From: Pseudobacteroides sp.
GTDB taxonomy: Bacteria > Bacillota > Clostridia > Acetivibrionales > DSM-2933
Direction of reading: 5' to 3'
NCBI RefSeq assembly: GCF_036567765.1
Contig: NZ_DATCTU010000081.1
Location: 1 to 64,000, forward strand
DNA length: 64,000 nt
Under the pieces are notes generated by a model. It saw nothing but the letters and a program-made list of their open reading frames with translations. It did not search any database and was not told the origin of the DNA. Positions 33,440-41,995 of this stretch are shown here, piece after piece. The position numbers and the translations under genes were made by a program. Each line of letters starts with the position of its first letter. Within the stretch, counting starts at the first letter, position 1.

Positions 33440-36046
33440 TTAGACCATTATCGAATTAAATTTGGAGGCTATGACAATTACGTCGGTCATGTTTATAGCT
33501 CCATCGCTGTTAAGGTCATAAGCTGCTTTATATTTGCCATCTCCCGATACTGAACCAAATACTTGTGCCAAAAGTATAACATCCGCCATATTAATTGCCT
33601 TATCTCCGTTCAAATCCGCTGTTTTTGAACCAGGTGCAGTAGTTGGTGTCGGTTTTAATGAAGGTGTAGGTGTAGGTGTTGATGTTGGAGCTGCATTATC
33701 TATTAGTTTGATTGTGTCAAACACACTGGCATTTATCCATGCAACATTCTTATCTGTTCCAGGTATGTCAAAGGACCCTATAAAGCTTTCACGGGTCATT
33801 TGGTTGTCATTGTCAATATACGCAGCTCCAAAACCCATGATTTTGTCTTTGGTAAGTGTAACAGGTACATTCGTTGTACTTTTCTCATTGTATGTGTCAT
33901 CAAATATCTTCATTTCTATCTCCCAGGTATAAACGTCTCCATTCTTTGTTCTCAAAACCTTAATATGATCATTGTAGAGACTTTGAGTTCCTGAGGTATT
34001 ATTATCTATAACATCATAGTCCAGCTCAATATGGTATGCGAACGCATTATAATTGTTTTGATGGTTTCCTCCCGAACGGTTTTCATCAATGAATAATTCT
34101 ACACAGTCATTGTCATAGTAATTTTTAAACTGGGTAGTATTAGGAGCAGAAAGCTTGTCATCAGTTATTTCAACCAAATAGTACAGCCTTTGCGGAGTCC
34201 ATACAAGTTTGAAACGCCCGCTGAAATCACTGGGTGATGGAGTAGCTCCAAGCCATACATACTTAATATCTTTCCATTGTGCCTGCTGCCAGCAGCTTTC
34301 ATTTCCTATACCATCAATAACCGGAGCCTGGGAGGCTTTTGGTGCACTGTAACCTACACTCGGATCATTTGTAGGAGTAGGAGCGGCTGATGGAGTAGTC
34401 GAAGGGTTTGATGTGCCGTTTGCTGTAAACTGGGCTGTTTTTGCTGTGCGGTTTAGGAAACGGTCATATGCTTCAACCGTCAATTGATGGCTTCCCGATA
34501 AACCTGTTATATCTACATTAATAGCATTCATACCAGTTGTTGAAGTAGGCTCGTATGGTTTTCCGTCAATATATACCAGTTCTTTGACTGTTTCACTATC
34601 TGTAGTCACCGAAATCTTAAGATTGTTGTTATCCGCTTGGATAGAGCCAATGTTTAACTGGGGTGCTGTTTTGTCGGTAATCTTAGTTACCCCCATGGTT
34701 GTAGTTCCTGCCAGATATTTTCTGACCTCATCTATCTTCTTACCTACAACATTAATGCATGTAGGATCAATATTACCCAATTTGCTTGTGTTAAGGTACC
34801 TGAGATAACCGATAGACTCAGGATCATAACCTACTGTAAGAGTTGCAATGCTATCAACAGCCACTGCATCTTTACCTGCTAGTATAAGTCTCATGTTCAT
34901 CTGATTTCCGTTTGCACCTGATGCATTAAATGGGAAAGGTCCATTTTGGTACCCCTGGAGGCCATCCATGATAACAAGGTTAACCGGGCGGCATTTATAA
35001 AAATCATGAATCCATTTATGGAGGTCATCTGTATTATGATCCACCATATTATTTCTAGCAGGGTCATTTGCGGATTTTCCGTATATATTTCCCGGTGTTG
35101 CACCAATTCCTATATTCTTAATACCACCTGTGAAGCCGGCATTCCAATGGGTTTTCATTGTAGGAAGGCTAATAACAACATCAGCTTCCTTGTACTTGCG
35201 GTTAAGATAATACTGGTTATATAAAAGTCCATCAGGCAGATTTACAAGTGATACTCCTGTAGTCTTATCCTGCCATGTACCACTGTCTTTTTCTATAGGT
35301 AAAAATCCATCAACTCCAGGAATATTAGCTGTTGTATATTTATAATAGTTAAAGATAGAGGCGGTATCCGTAATGGCCCCTTCCATGACATAAACCTTGC
35401 CGCTGGGGTTTACGCTTCGTACAAGCTCCACTGCAGCTTTTGTTACACGCCAGTCGGTTGTTACACCATTTGCTTCGGTAGCGAGGCCGTTAGTTACTAT
35501 AAGATTGGGTTTTAATACAACTGTGTCCCCATTCTTAACAACACTTCCTATTCCTCCAACTGCTGAAACTGCATCTGTAACCATCTGTTTTATTTCAGTA
35601 TAATCTATTTGTTTAACATCTGCCTTAGCTGATTGCACTAACGCTACATCACTCTTAGACAGCTTTACGGGAGTAAAAGCCGCAGTTGTATTGCTTACCG
35701 GTATTATTTGAAAATTCCATAAAATAGCCGCTATAAAAGCAATTGCACCAGTTCCCATGACTATATACCGTGATGATTCAAACTTTTTATTCAGTTTCTT
35801 AAACACAAAGATGCCGCCCAAAATGCCTGTAAACCATATAACAAAGGAAGATGCTATAGGAAAAGCAGCCCTCTGACAAGGATAAGTCGCTCTGCTTGGT
35901 TTTGGTATTACACGTATAAAAAACCAAATAAGAGCTATTAGTCCCATAAAAGGAAATAGATACTTCTTAAAGCTAAACTTCTTTTTCTTAGCATTTTTAC
36001 AAGCACAAGTCATTTCATTTGCTTCTTCTTTAAAATGTTTTGACAT
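33440..36046 (-). CDS. membrane DUF362 protein with CBM9-like and dockerin domains
   Basis: 868 residues. A short Cys/Lys-rich N terminus (TCACKNAKKKKF) and three membrane helices (about 30-46, 60-82, 93-111) are followed by a DUF362 domain (about 130-450; VVLKPNLIV, VISLPTMKTHWNAGFTGGIK, LILAGKDAVAVDSIATLTVG), a bacterial Ig-like segment, a Pro/Thr linker, a CBM9-like sugar-binding domain (about 570-780; APVIDGIGNESCWQQAQW) and a C-terminal dockerin (DLNGDKAINMADVILLAQ; DLNSDGAINMTDVIVIAS). The membrane part should hold the protein in the cell membrane with the rest outside. DUF362 proteins often carry ferredoxin-like clusters; none is seen here. Function unknown. GGGGGAG precedes the ATG, and a MITE lies 48 bases upstream. 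Confidence 0.8.
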   Translation of the reverse strand: MSKHFKEEANEMTCACKNAKKKKFSFKKYLFPFMGLIALIWFFIRVIPKPSRATYPCQRAAFPIASSFVIWFTGILGGIFVFKKLNKKFESSRYIVMGTGAIAFIAAILWNFQIIPVSNTTAAFTPVKLSKSDVALVQSAKADVKQIDYTEIKQMVTDAVSAVGGIGSVVKNGDTVVLKPNLIVTNGLATEANGVTTDWRVTKAAVELVRSVNPSGKVYVMEGAITDTASIFNYYKYTTANIPGVDGFLPIEKDSGTWQDKTTGVSLVNLPDGLLYNQYYLNRKYKEADVVISLPTMKTHWNAGFTGGIKNIGIGATPGNIYGKSANDPARNNMVDHNTDDLHKWIHDFYKCRPVNLVIMDGLQGYQNGPFPFNASGANGNQMNMRLILAGKDAVAVDSIATLTVGYDPESIGYLRYLNTSKLGNIDPTCINVVGKKIDEVRKYLAGTTTMGVTKITDKTAPQLNIGSIQADNNNLKISVTTDSETVKELVYIDGKPYEPTSTTGMNAINVDITGLSGSHQLTVEAYDRFLNRTAKTAQFTANGTSNPSTTPSAAPTPTNDPSVGYSAPKASQAPVIDGIGNESCWQQAQWKDIKYVWLGATPSPSDFSGRFKLVWTPQRLYYLVEITDDKLSAPNTTQFKNYYDNDCVELFIDENRSGGNHQNNYNAFAYHIELDYDVIDNNTSGTQSLYNDHIKVLRTKNGDVYTWEIEMKIFDDTYNEKSTTNVPVTLTKDKIMGFGAAYIDNDNQMTRESFIGSFDIPGTDKNVAWINASVFDTIKLIDNAAPTSTPTPTPSLKPTPTTAPGSKTADLNGDKAINMADVILLAQVFGSVSGDGKYKAAYDLNSDGAINMTDVIVIASKFNSIMV

Positions 36047-36093
36047 TTTTTCTCCCCCTAATTAAATTTTGTAAAGTTTTATTAAGTTTATTA

Positions 36094-36196
36094 TATATTA
36101 AAAGCGTTAATAATCTTACATTTGGCGGAGCAAATAACGAACGGTTCAACGGGATTTGCGATAGACAAATGTAATAGATTAATCACTTTTAATATA
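36094..36196. repeat. 103-bp MITE-like element, copy 2
   Basis: Ends TATATTAAAAGCG and CACTTTTAATATA. In reverse orientation it matches copy 1 (3571-3673) at 95 of 103 positions. An extra end-like sequence, AACTTTAATATAG, follows at about 36203. The rest of the gap to 36539 is AT-rich with no clear gene. Confidence 0.85.
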
Positions 36197-36539
36197 GACT
36201 AATAACTTTAATATAGAATCGATAGAATACAGTGCAATAATGAATCAGCAAAAAGTTTTGTAATGTTTCTGACTAGAATATAACAAAACATATCTGGAAT
36301 GATAATATCTGAAAACAACTTCTACATATATATCCATTTTTAACCTTATGAATTAATTATATCAGGAATATATATTTTTTCAACATAACATATTTTACTC
36401 GCCCAAACCATGTTCCACACAAGGTATATAATACTTATAATATAGTACAATAGCACTATGTCAAAATTTAATGGATGGGAGTATAATTATTATATATGCT
36501 TTATTTCATATATAGCACAAATTATTAAGGAGTGATTAT

Positions 36540-36734
36540 ATGTCAATATCAATGGCAGGTAAAGTCATGAATGGTCCCTATGATGCCATAAACACTCTGA
36601 TGCTTAGAAAAGCCCTGATAAATGATTTATCTACGTCAAAAAATCTGATAGAAGGCATGACTGCAGCAAACAATAAAACTATAGAAAAATCTGCTGCACC
36701 ACATCTCGGAAGTAAAATTGATGTACGGATTTAA
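36540..36734 (+). CDS. YjfB-like putative motility protein
   Basis: 64 residues. Small soluble helical protein; the C-terminal APHLGSKIDVRI matches the ending of YjfB-family proteins (PF14070-like, P-x-L-G-x-x-I-D), a family linked to motility regulons in Bacillus and clostridia by genome context. AAGGAG lies 6-7 bases before the ATG, so it is probably translated. No sigma-D promoter was evident in the upstream AT-rich DNA. It is convergent with the histidine kinase gene. Confidence 0.7.
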   Translation: MSISMAGKVMNGPYDAINTLMLRKALINDLSTSKNLIEGMTAANNKTIEKSAAPHLGSKIDVRI

Positions 36735-36780
36735 TCTTTGACAGAATCATAATCCTTCAAGCACAACTCTTTCAATACTG

Positions 36781-38505
36781 TTACTTCTTTGGTAGTATTA
36801 TACTTACTTTAGTTCCTACTCCTTCAATGCTGTTGACAACTATTTTTCCATCATGCTTTTCAACAATTTCTTTAGTTATTGAAAGTCCCAGGCCGTTTCC
36901 TCCTATTTCTCTGGTTCTGGCCTTATCTACCCTGTAAAAGGGTTCAAATATTTTTTCCATTAAGTCTTTTGGTATCCCACACCCATTGTCCTCTATATCC
37001 AACCGGACATTTGAACCACATTCAAGCAGCCTAACATTTATTTCACTCTTTTGAGAATATTTTATAGCATTGTCCAGAACATTCACAATGGCTTGCTTAA
37101 TTCTTACGGGATCTGCCATAATTTCACCCAAATGCGGCAGATCTGTTTTAATTCCAATACCAAACTTCTTGGCCTTTAGAGCCATCTGACCGACAGTATC
37201 TTTAACAAGCCCTGTTATATCTATGCTCCGTTTTTCTATTTCAAATTCAAACTTTTTAAGGCTCGATAAATCTATAAGATCATCTACCAACCTTTTAAGC
37301 CTTTCAGCAGAGCTCTCCAAATACCCTACCGATGTCTCAAATATCCTCTTATCTTCTCCCTTCTCCTTTAATAAATCTACATATCCCAATATGGTTGTCA
37401 AAGGTGTTTTAAGCTCATGAGAAACGTTGGTAATAAAATTTTTCTGCTTCTCCTGTAAACTTCTAAGCTCAGTTATATCATTTATAATTAGGACAACTCC
37501 ATTCTTTAGTTCATCATGATTCAAAAGTGTAGCACAGACAAGGAGGTTTCTGCTTTCGGTATTTATCTCAACTACCTGCCTTTGTAAGCTTTTCCTGATC
37601 TTCTCTACAATACCCTCTACCCAATAATTTCCTTCTTCGGCAATTAAACTTCTGGCAATTGCATTGTCTGCAATTATTTCGTTAGTGCCGTTATAAGCCA
37701 CTACACCCTCACCCATGCTTTCCAACACAGCACCAAGCTTGGCTTTTTCAAAATCAATGGAATTTATTTTATTTGCCACCTCATCCATCATGAGGTTAAA
37801 GGTGTTGGCCAAAACTCCCAGCTCATCCCTTGCTTGTGTATTAATTTTACTGGAATAATCCCCCTTGGAAATCTTAAGGGCAGAACGGTTTAAAACCTTA
37901 AGTGGCTTTGTTATTGTACCGGAAAGAAAGATGCTGACAACTAGTATGATGACTGTACCCGCCAAAAAGGCTATCAAAACTAATATGGATATATTCCTCT
38001 TGTTCTTTTCTATATCGGAAAGAGAATTTATAAACACTAAGCCGCCGATTATTTTACCTGAATGCATTACAGGAAATGCAAAAAACAGCTTAGTCTCCCC
38101 ATCAATTTCTCTCTGGTTGTATGCCCTGTTGCCGCCATTTCTATATGCTTCTTCCAATTCCTGCAGATATGTTACTTTTTTATCTGAATTATCCGAATCA
38201 GCTAAAAGCTTTTTCTGAGATGAATAGATCATTACTCTAATACCTGATTCCTTTGACAGCCTTGATGCAAAGTCACCTGCCCTTAAATTGAATTCTCTTT
38301 CTGCATTATCGGTGCCAGAGTCCATTAATAGGCTCTGCTTGACTGTCCTGACAGATATCTCCGATTGATTTATAAGGCTGTTTATAAGCATTTCTCTGTT
38401 AACTCTGTCCACCCCCTCTATTAGAACCAAAGCTACTATTAGAAAAGTCAAAAAAAGGACAATAACATTCGTAAATAAAATTTTATATCTAAGTCCCAAC
38501 CTCAT
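36781..38505 (-). CDS. PhoR/WalK-like sensor histidine kinase
   Basis: 574 residues. Helix 1 (about 10-28), extracellular sensor of about 140 residues, helix 2 (about 172-195), HAMP (about 196-250), PAS domain (about 255-335), HisKA with H box NVSHELKTPLTTILGYVDLL, N box AIVNVLDNAIKY, G1 DIEDNGCGIP, F box EPFYRVDKARTR, G2 GGNGLGLSITKEIVE. The architecture matches PhoR (phosphate) and WalK (wall) kinases. It lies 16 bases after the response regulator gene. No phosphate transport genes adjoin, so the signal is left open. Confidence 0.9.
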   Translation of the reverse strand: MRLGLRYKILFTNVIVLFLTFLIVALVLIEGVDRVNREMLINSLINQSEISVRTVKQSLLMDSGTDNAEREFNLRAGDFASRLSKESGIRVMIYSSQKKLLADSDNSDKKVTYLQELEEAYRNGGNRAYNQREIDGETKLFFAFPVMHSGKIIGGLVFINSLSDIEKNKRNISILVLIAFLAGTVIILVVSIFLSGTITKPLKVLNRSALKISKGDYSSKINTQARDELGVLANTFNLMMDEVANKINSIDFEKAKLGAVLESMGEGVVAYNGTNEIIADNAIARSLIAEEGNYWVEGIVEKIRKSLQRQVVEINTESRNLLVCATLLNHDELKNGVVLIINDITELRSLQEKQKNFITNVSHELKTPLTTILGYVDLLKEKGEDKRIFETSVGYLESSAERLKRLVDDLIDLSSLKKFEFEIEKRSIDITGLVKDTVGQMALKAKKFGIGIKTDLPHLGEIMADPVRIKQAIVNVLDNAIKYSQKSEINVRLLECGSNVRLDIEDNGCGIPKDLMEKIFEPFYRVDKARTREIGGNGLGLSITKEIVEKHDGKIVVNSIEGVGTKVSIILPKK

Positions 38506-38521
38506 TTAATCACCACTTTTA

Positions 38522-39223
38522 CTATTGTCTTACCATTTTATAGCCTACCCCGAAAACAGTTTGAATTATGCTTGAGCTGCTGCCTGTACCTTCAATGCTT
38601 AATTTTTTTCTGAGTCTTTGAATATGTACATCAACCGTCCTGGTATCGCCGCAGTAATCATACCCCCATACCTTTTCCAGAAGCATATCCCTTGTAAAAA
38701 CCTGCTCAAGATGATTTATGAGAAAATAAGCCAACTCATATTCCTTAGCAGACAGTTCTACTTCCGTCCCTGAAAGCATAACCTTTCTCAAGTCTGCAAA
38801 CACCGTTAAAGGGCCGTTAGTTATATGTTTCCCCATATCTTCATTATTCTTCATTTCTTTTGAAACCCTTCTCAAAAGTGCCTTAACCCTGGCTGTTAGC
38901 TCCCGTGCATGGAAAGGCTTCGTTATGTAGTCATCTGCACCGAGTTCAAGACCTAAAACCTTATCAATAAGGTCTGTCTTTGCGGTCAGCATAATCACAG
39001 GTATGGCTCTCTCATATGTAACTTTTTTACATATATCATATCCATTAATTTTAGGGAGCATAATGTCGAGAATCAAAAGGTCCGGATTTAACAATTCAAT
39101 ACTTTTTAATGCTGCCTCGCCATCTCCAGCAGTACTGACCTCATAACCTTCAAGCTCAAGGTTAATTTTCACAAGATCACAGATGGAAGCCTCATCATCA
39201 ACTACAAGAATTTTAGGTTTCAT
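38522..39223 (-). CDS. PhoP/PhoB-like OmpR-family response regulator
   Basis: 233 residues. Receiver with Asp in LLILDIMLPKINGYD, acidic pair in LVVDDEAS, Lys in DDYITKPFHARELTARV; winged helix with TVDVHIQRLRKKLS and IQTVFGVGYKM. Cotranscribed with the downstream kinase at 36781, with which it forms a two-component pair. AGGTG precedes the ATG. PhoP, WalR and ResD are all possible identities. Confidence 0.9.
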   Translation of the reverse strand: MKPKILVVDDEASICDLVKINLELEGYEVSTAGDGEAALKSIELLNPDLLILDIMLPKINGYDICKKVTYERAIPVIMLTAKTDLIDKVLGLELGADDYITKPFHARELTARVKALLRRVSKEMKNNEDMGKHITNGPLTVFADLRKVMLSGTEVELSAKEYELAYFLINHLEQVFTRDMLLEKVWGYDYCGDTRTVDVHIQRLRKKLSIEGTGSSSSIIQTVFGVGYKMVRQ

Positions 39224-39313
39224 GACGCACCTGCCGTAATTTTAGTTTGGTATATATGAAATTATACCAGAATGAGAAATAATATAAAACCAAATGTTTT
39301 TGACACCCTTCCT

Positions 39314-39336
39314 ACACCACAATTTCCTGGACATAA
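39314..39336 (+). repeat. two-hairpin repeat, tail-only copy I
   Basis: ACACCACAATTTCCTGGACA plus TAA: the conserved tail, ending at the first base of the terminator stem (39337). Confidence 0.6.
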
Positions 39337-39383
39337 AAATCCAGTAGCCATAGGCCGTTATGCGACCTTCAGCTACTGGATTT
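39337..39383 (-). terminator. intrinsic terminator of the stalk-domain gene at 39430
   Basis: AAATCCAGTAGC (39337-39348) pairs exactly with 39372-39383; a TTTTTAT run follows on the minus strand. Confidence 0.82.
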
Positions 39384-39429
39384 GCTCCCTAAGTATTACT
39401 TAATTATGTATCTACACCTATGTTATGAG

Positions 39430-40371
39430 CTATTTCAAACGGAAGTACAAATGTCTTACTGAATACTCCAAACTACTGTCTTTAGTTATAACCAGATAGC
39501 TTTCCTTCCCTTTTGTCAAAGGTAAAATAATCTTACCCTCGCAAGTAAAGCTTTTTGCTTCACCAGCTTTAATTTTTCCCAAAAGGCCTTGACTGTCCTT
39601 GGTAACATTATCAGACACTTCATCAAGACTTCCGTCAAAACCGAAGTCAATGCCCCCTATAACGCCATCCCCTGAAGGTGTTTTTGAGCCCCATATACTT
39701 CTCCTGAATGCCGAACTAATATATGCATCACCAGAATTGATTTTTGCGTTTGACACTTTCTGTTCAACTGTTACCATAGCATAATCAAATTTTGCATCAG
39801 GCTTAACTCCAAGCTTTGTAATCTCCTCGAGTGTAACAGGCTCAACCTTTTTAACTGTATATGAATAGTTTGCCGATATTGTACTATTTATATATTTCTC
39901 CGTTGCTGACCATGAATAGGTTTCTCCCAACTTGATAGGATCTGATAGAGTTCCTGCATTTTTAGAAGTACTTGCAGGAGCCGGTGTACCTAAAACCGGT
40001 GTTGTTTCAGGTGCTTTGGTGGCACCTGGCTGAATTTGAACAGGTGTGTTATCCTTATCAGGTATACCTGAATTGCCGGATGTCAGCTTTATTGACTGAG
40101 TAGCATCTTCCCAATTGACTCCAAGCCCTACCAAATCCGCAATTGCCCTAAGAGGCAAATATGTTCTGCCGTTAATTATTACAGGCGATATCTTTGAACC
40201 GTCATTCTCTGTAAATGTTTTCAGCTGCCCGTCATAATAAACCTTAATACTGTCATTTGCCGTTGCATCAACTTTTCTTGTTGTGCTTACGCTCCAGACC
40301 ATACCGGCTGCAATTACACTTGTAATCAATACAACAAGTGTGACAAGGGATACTTTTTTTAGTTTTCTCAT
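39430..40371 (-). CDS. secreted stalk-domain (copper amine oxidase N-terminal-like) protein
   Basis: 313 residues. Signal peptide (VSLVTLVVLITSVIAAGMVW), one stalk domain (DSIKVYYDGQ ... VIINGRTYLPLRAIADLVGL ... GVNWEDATQSIKL, about 40-112), a Thr/Pro linker (PGATKAPETTPVLGTPAPAS) and a C-terminal beta domain of about 165 residues that resembles DUF4352-like secreted domains. No catalytic residues stand out; a wall- or surface-associated structural role is likely. GGAG precedes the ATG. Single gene ending at a terminator. Confidence 0.72.
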   Translation of the reverse strand: MRKLKKVSLVTLVVLITSVIAAGMVWSVSTTRKVDATANDSIKVYYDGQLKTFTENDGSKISPVIINGRTYLPLRAIADLVGLGVNWEDATQSIKLTSGNSGIPDKDNTPVQIQPGATKAPETTPVLGTPAPASTSKNAGTLSDPIKLGETYSWSATEKYINSTISANYSYTVKKVEPVTLEEITKLGVKPDAKFDYAMVTVEQKVSNAKINSGDAYISSAFRRSIWGSKTPSGDGVIGGIDFGFDGSLDEVSDNVTKDSQGLLGKIKAGEAKSFTCEGKIILPLTKGKESYLVITKDSSLEYSVRHLYFRLK

Positions 40372-40492
40372 ACTTTTATCTCCTTCATAAATTATTATGT
40401 AAACTTAACTTACCAACGATAAAAATTATACCATAGTTACACAATTTATGTAAGCTGAGTAAAAGCCTAAATTAGCCCGTAATAGCTCAATA

Positions 40493-40577
40493 AAACAAAA
40501 TCTCTTGGGATTTTGCACCCCTAATTGTTGTCCTGAGAAATTGTGATACCGAATATACCACAATTTCTCAGGACATT
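40493..40577 (+). repeat. intergenic two-hairpin repeat, copy C
   Basis: AACAAAATCTCTTGGGATTTT, then CTAATTGTTGTC and hairpin 2 with arms CCTGAGAAATTGTG and CACAATTTCTCAGG, a perfect 14-bp stem. Compared with copy A the stem has changed on both arms (AT pair to GC pair), so the pairing is conserved. It lies 15 bases past the DksA-like gene. Confidence 0.85.
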
Positions 40578-40592
40578 TACAAATTCCACAAC

Positions 40593-41234
40593 TTAATCAG
40601 GCAGCTGTCTTTTATATTGCTCATTTGATATACGATCCATCTTATCGACAATGCCTTGGGTATCCACCTCGTTTGTATAAAATTCCTCGTAATCGTAATA
40701 CCCTCCCATGTCCTGTGGACCATCGGATGTTCCATATTTGACCAGATCATTTAAATAATCCAGACCTTCATTCTCATCATCTTCTCTTTTATTAAGATAT
40801 TTCCTTCCAAACGGTGCATCCCATACCAGCTCCTCATTAGGCCTTTCCATTTTCAATATTCCAAGAGTTACCGGCTTACTCTCTTCGCAATCTATACAAA
40901 GCCTTGCTGACGGAAGTGCCTCTAATCTTTCTTCGGTAATATCTTTTCCGCAAAACTCACACTTTCCGAATGATCCGTCCTCAATCCTTTTTAGTGCATC
41001 GTCTATATCTTTTAGCTCATGCTCCTCATGGACCCTTAAAGCATTATTGAACTGGACCTGAAAAAGCTCGGTAGCCATATCTGCAGGATGGTTATCATAA
41101 TTTGAAAGCTCAGTAGGTGAATACTTATCCTGCTCTGCTGTTTTATTCTCTTTCATAATTTCAATGGTATGCTGTATCTCACTCTGCCTTTTTGCTAGCG
41201 TATTTTTTAGAGAATTTATTAATTGCTTATCCAT
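40593..41234 (-). CDS. yteA: TraR/DksA-like C4 zinc-finger protein (YteA family)
   Basis: 213 residues. An N-terminal coiled-coil (residues 1-75), then the zinc finger CEFCGKDI ... ARLCIDCEE, four Cys as in DksA/TraR proteins, and an acidic C-terminal tail. The length and the C-terminal extension fit the YteA group found in spore-forming Firmicutes. DksA-like proteins bind RNA polymerase in proteobacteria; the role in clostridia is unproven. Last of three overlapping genes: it begins 8 bases inside the DUF5665-like gene, with its AGGAGG site upstream. Confidence 0.8.
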   Translation of the reverse strand: MDKQLINSLKNTLAKRQSEIQHTIEIMKENKTAEQDKYSPTELSNYDNHPADMATELFQVQFNNALRVHEEHELKDIDDALKRIEDGSFGKCEFCGKDITEERLEALPSARLCIDCEESKPVTLGILKMERPNEELVWDAPFGRKYLNKREDDENEGLDYLNDLVKYGTSDGPQDMGGYYDYEEFYTNEVDTQGIVDKMDRISNEQYKRQLPD

Positions 41235-41544
41235 TTATTTTTCCTCCTGCCCTTTTCATGTTTTCCTGTACAATATTGACTATATCAGTAACAAACTCTC
41301 CTATAAGCGGTAATTTCCATCTTACAACCATTTGAAGTACATATATCAAAAGAGCTCCTAGAAGGGTAAATCCTATTGCAATACCAAATCCCCTTGACAG
41401 CCCTCCAAGAAAATTTGCCCAGAGCATTTTTCTTGGGTTTTCCAGGTAATACACATAATCAACCAGCTTAAACTTTTCCATATTTAAAGAAATCTTATCC
41501 AGTTTTTTGTTTATAATATGAATCAACCTATTTTTTTCGTTCAT
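41227..41544 (-). CDS. DUF5665-like small membrane protein
   Basis: 105 residues. An N-terminal amphipathic region (NRLIHIINKKLDKISLNMEK), the motif YVYYLENPRKMLWANFLGGL, and one or two membrane helices (GFGIAIGFTLLGALLIYVLQ). DUF5665 proteins are short Firmicutes membrane proteins of unknown function with this layout. ATG 41544 is preferred to the frame start at 41568. It overlaps both neighbours (17 and 8 bases), so the three genes are translationally coupled. Confidence 0.7.
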   Translation of the reverse strand: MNEKNRLIHIINKKLDKISLNMEKFKLVDYVYYLENPRKMLWANFLGGLSRGFGIAIGFTLLGALLIYVLQMVVRWKLPLIGEFVTDIVNIVQENMKRAGGKING

Positions 41545-41794
41545 AATAATCACCATAGCTAAAGTCACATAAAAGGCTGCCTGTAATTTTCTCCTTGGAA
41601 ATCAGATAATCGCAGGTAAATATATCCTTCTGAAGTATAGCCTCCATATCCGAAACCTTAAGTCTTATTTGTTTAATAATTTCAGTATCGACAAGTCCTG
41701 CGTCATCCAAATCTATTTGTGTTAAAATTTCTCCTGTCATTCTGTACATGTCCTCAAGATCACTTTTTAGTTCCGTACTGACAATTATTGACAT
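41528..41794 (-). CDS. small protein of unknown function
   Basis: 88 residues, soluble, mostly helical (LEDMYRMTGEILTQID, IIKQIRLKVSDMEAILQ), then CDYLISKEKITGSLLC. No family recognised. AGGAG lies 5 bases before ATG 41794, preferred over the frame start at 41809. First gene of a tight three-gene cluster with a DUF5665 membrane protein and a DksA-like protein; the overlap suggests a shared task. Confidence 0.65.
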   Translation of the reverse strand: MSIIVSTELKSDLEDMYRMTGEILTQIDLDDAGLVDTEIIKQIRLKVSDMEAILQKDIFTCDYLISKEKITGSLLCDFSYGDYYERKK

Positions 41795-41808
41795 CCTTTC
41801 TCCTTCCA

Positions 41809-41910
41809 TTTCCTAGACATTATAAAAATCCCTTGTAATTTTGTATTCTTGGTTGTGCCATGAAAAATTATAGCACAGAATACACTATAATTTTCCAAAT
41901 ATAATAAAAA
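41809..41910 (+). repeat. two-hairpin repeat, tail fragment plus copy D
   Basis: TTTCCTAGACATTA (41809-41822) is the family tail; it is followed at once by a full divergent copy (41824-41906) with TCCCTTGTAATTTTG, TTGGTTGTGCC and hairpin 2 arms AAAATTATAG / CTATAATTTT. This looks like two elements joined in tandem. Confidence 0.7.
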
Positions 41911-41922
41911 TCACTAAGAGTA

Positions 41923-41950
41923 TTGAAACTTTCCGTTTTTATAATATAAT
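41923..41950 (+). promoter_or_regulatory. promoter of the methionine salvage genes
   Basis: TTGAAA (41923-41928), 16-base spacer, TATAAT (41945-41950), 45 bases before the mtnP start. The leader is too short for a SAM riboswitch. Confidence 0.65.
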
Positions 41951-41995
41951 ATACCTAGATTTCAAATTAATATTTACTACGAGTGGAGGTTTAAT

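Noticed and set aside
36203..36539. Additional small gene before yjfB
   Set aside because: Very AT-rich, no frame with a ribosome site; only an end-like MITE fragment is visible.
41951..41995. SAM riboswitch before mtnP
   Set aside because: The leader after the predicted promoter is only about 40 bases and has no SAM-I core motifs.
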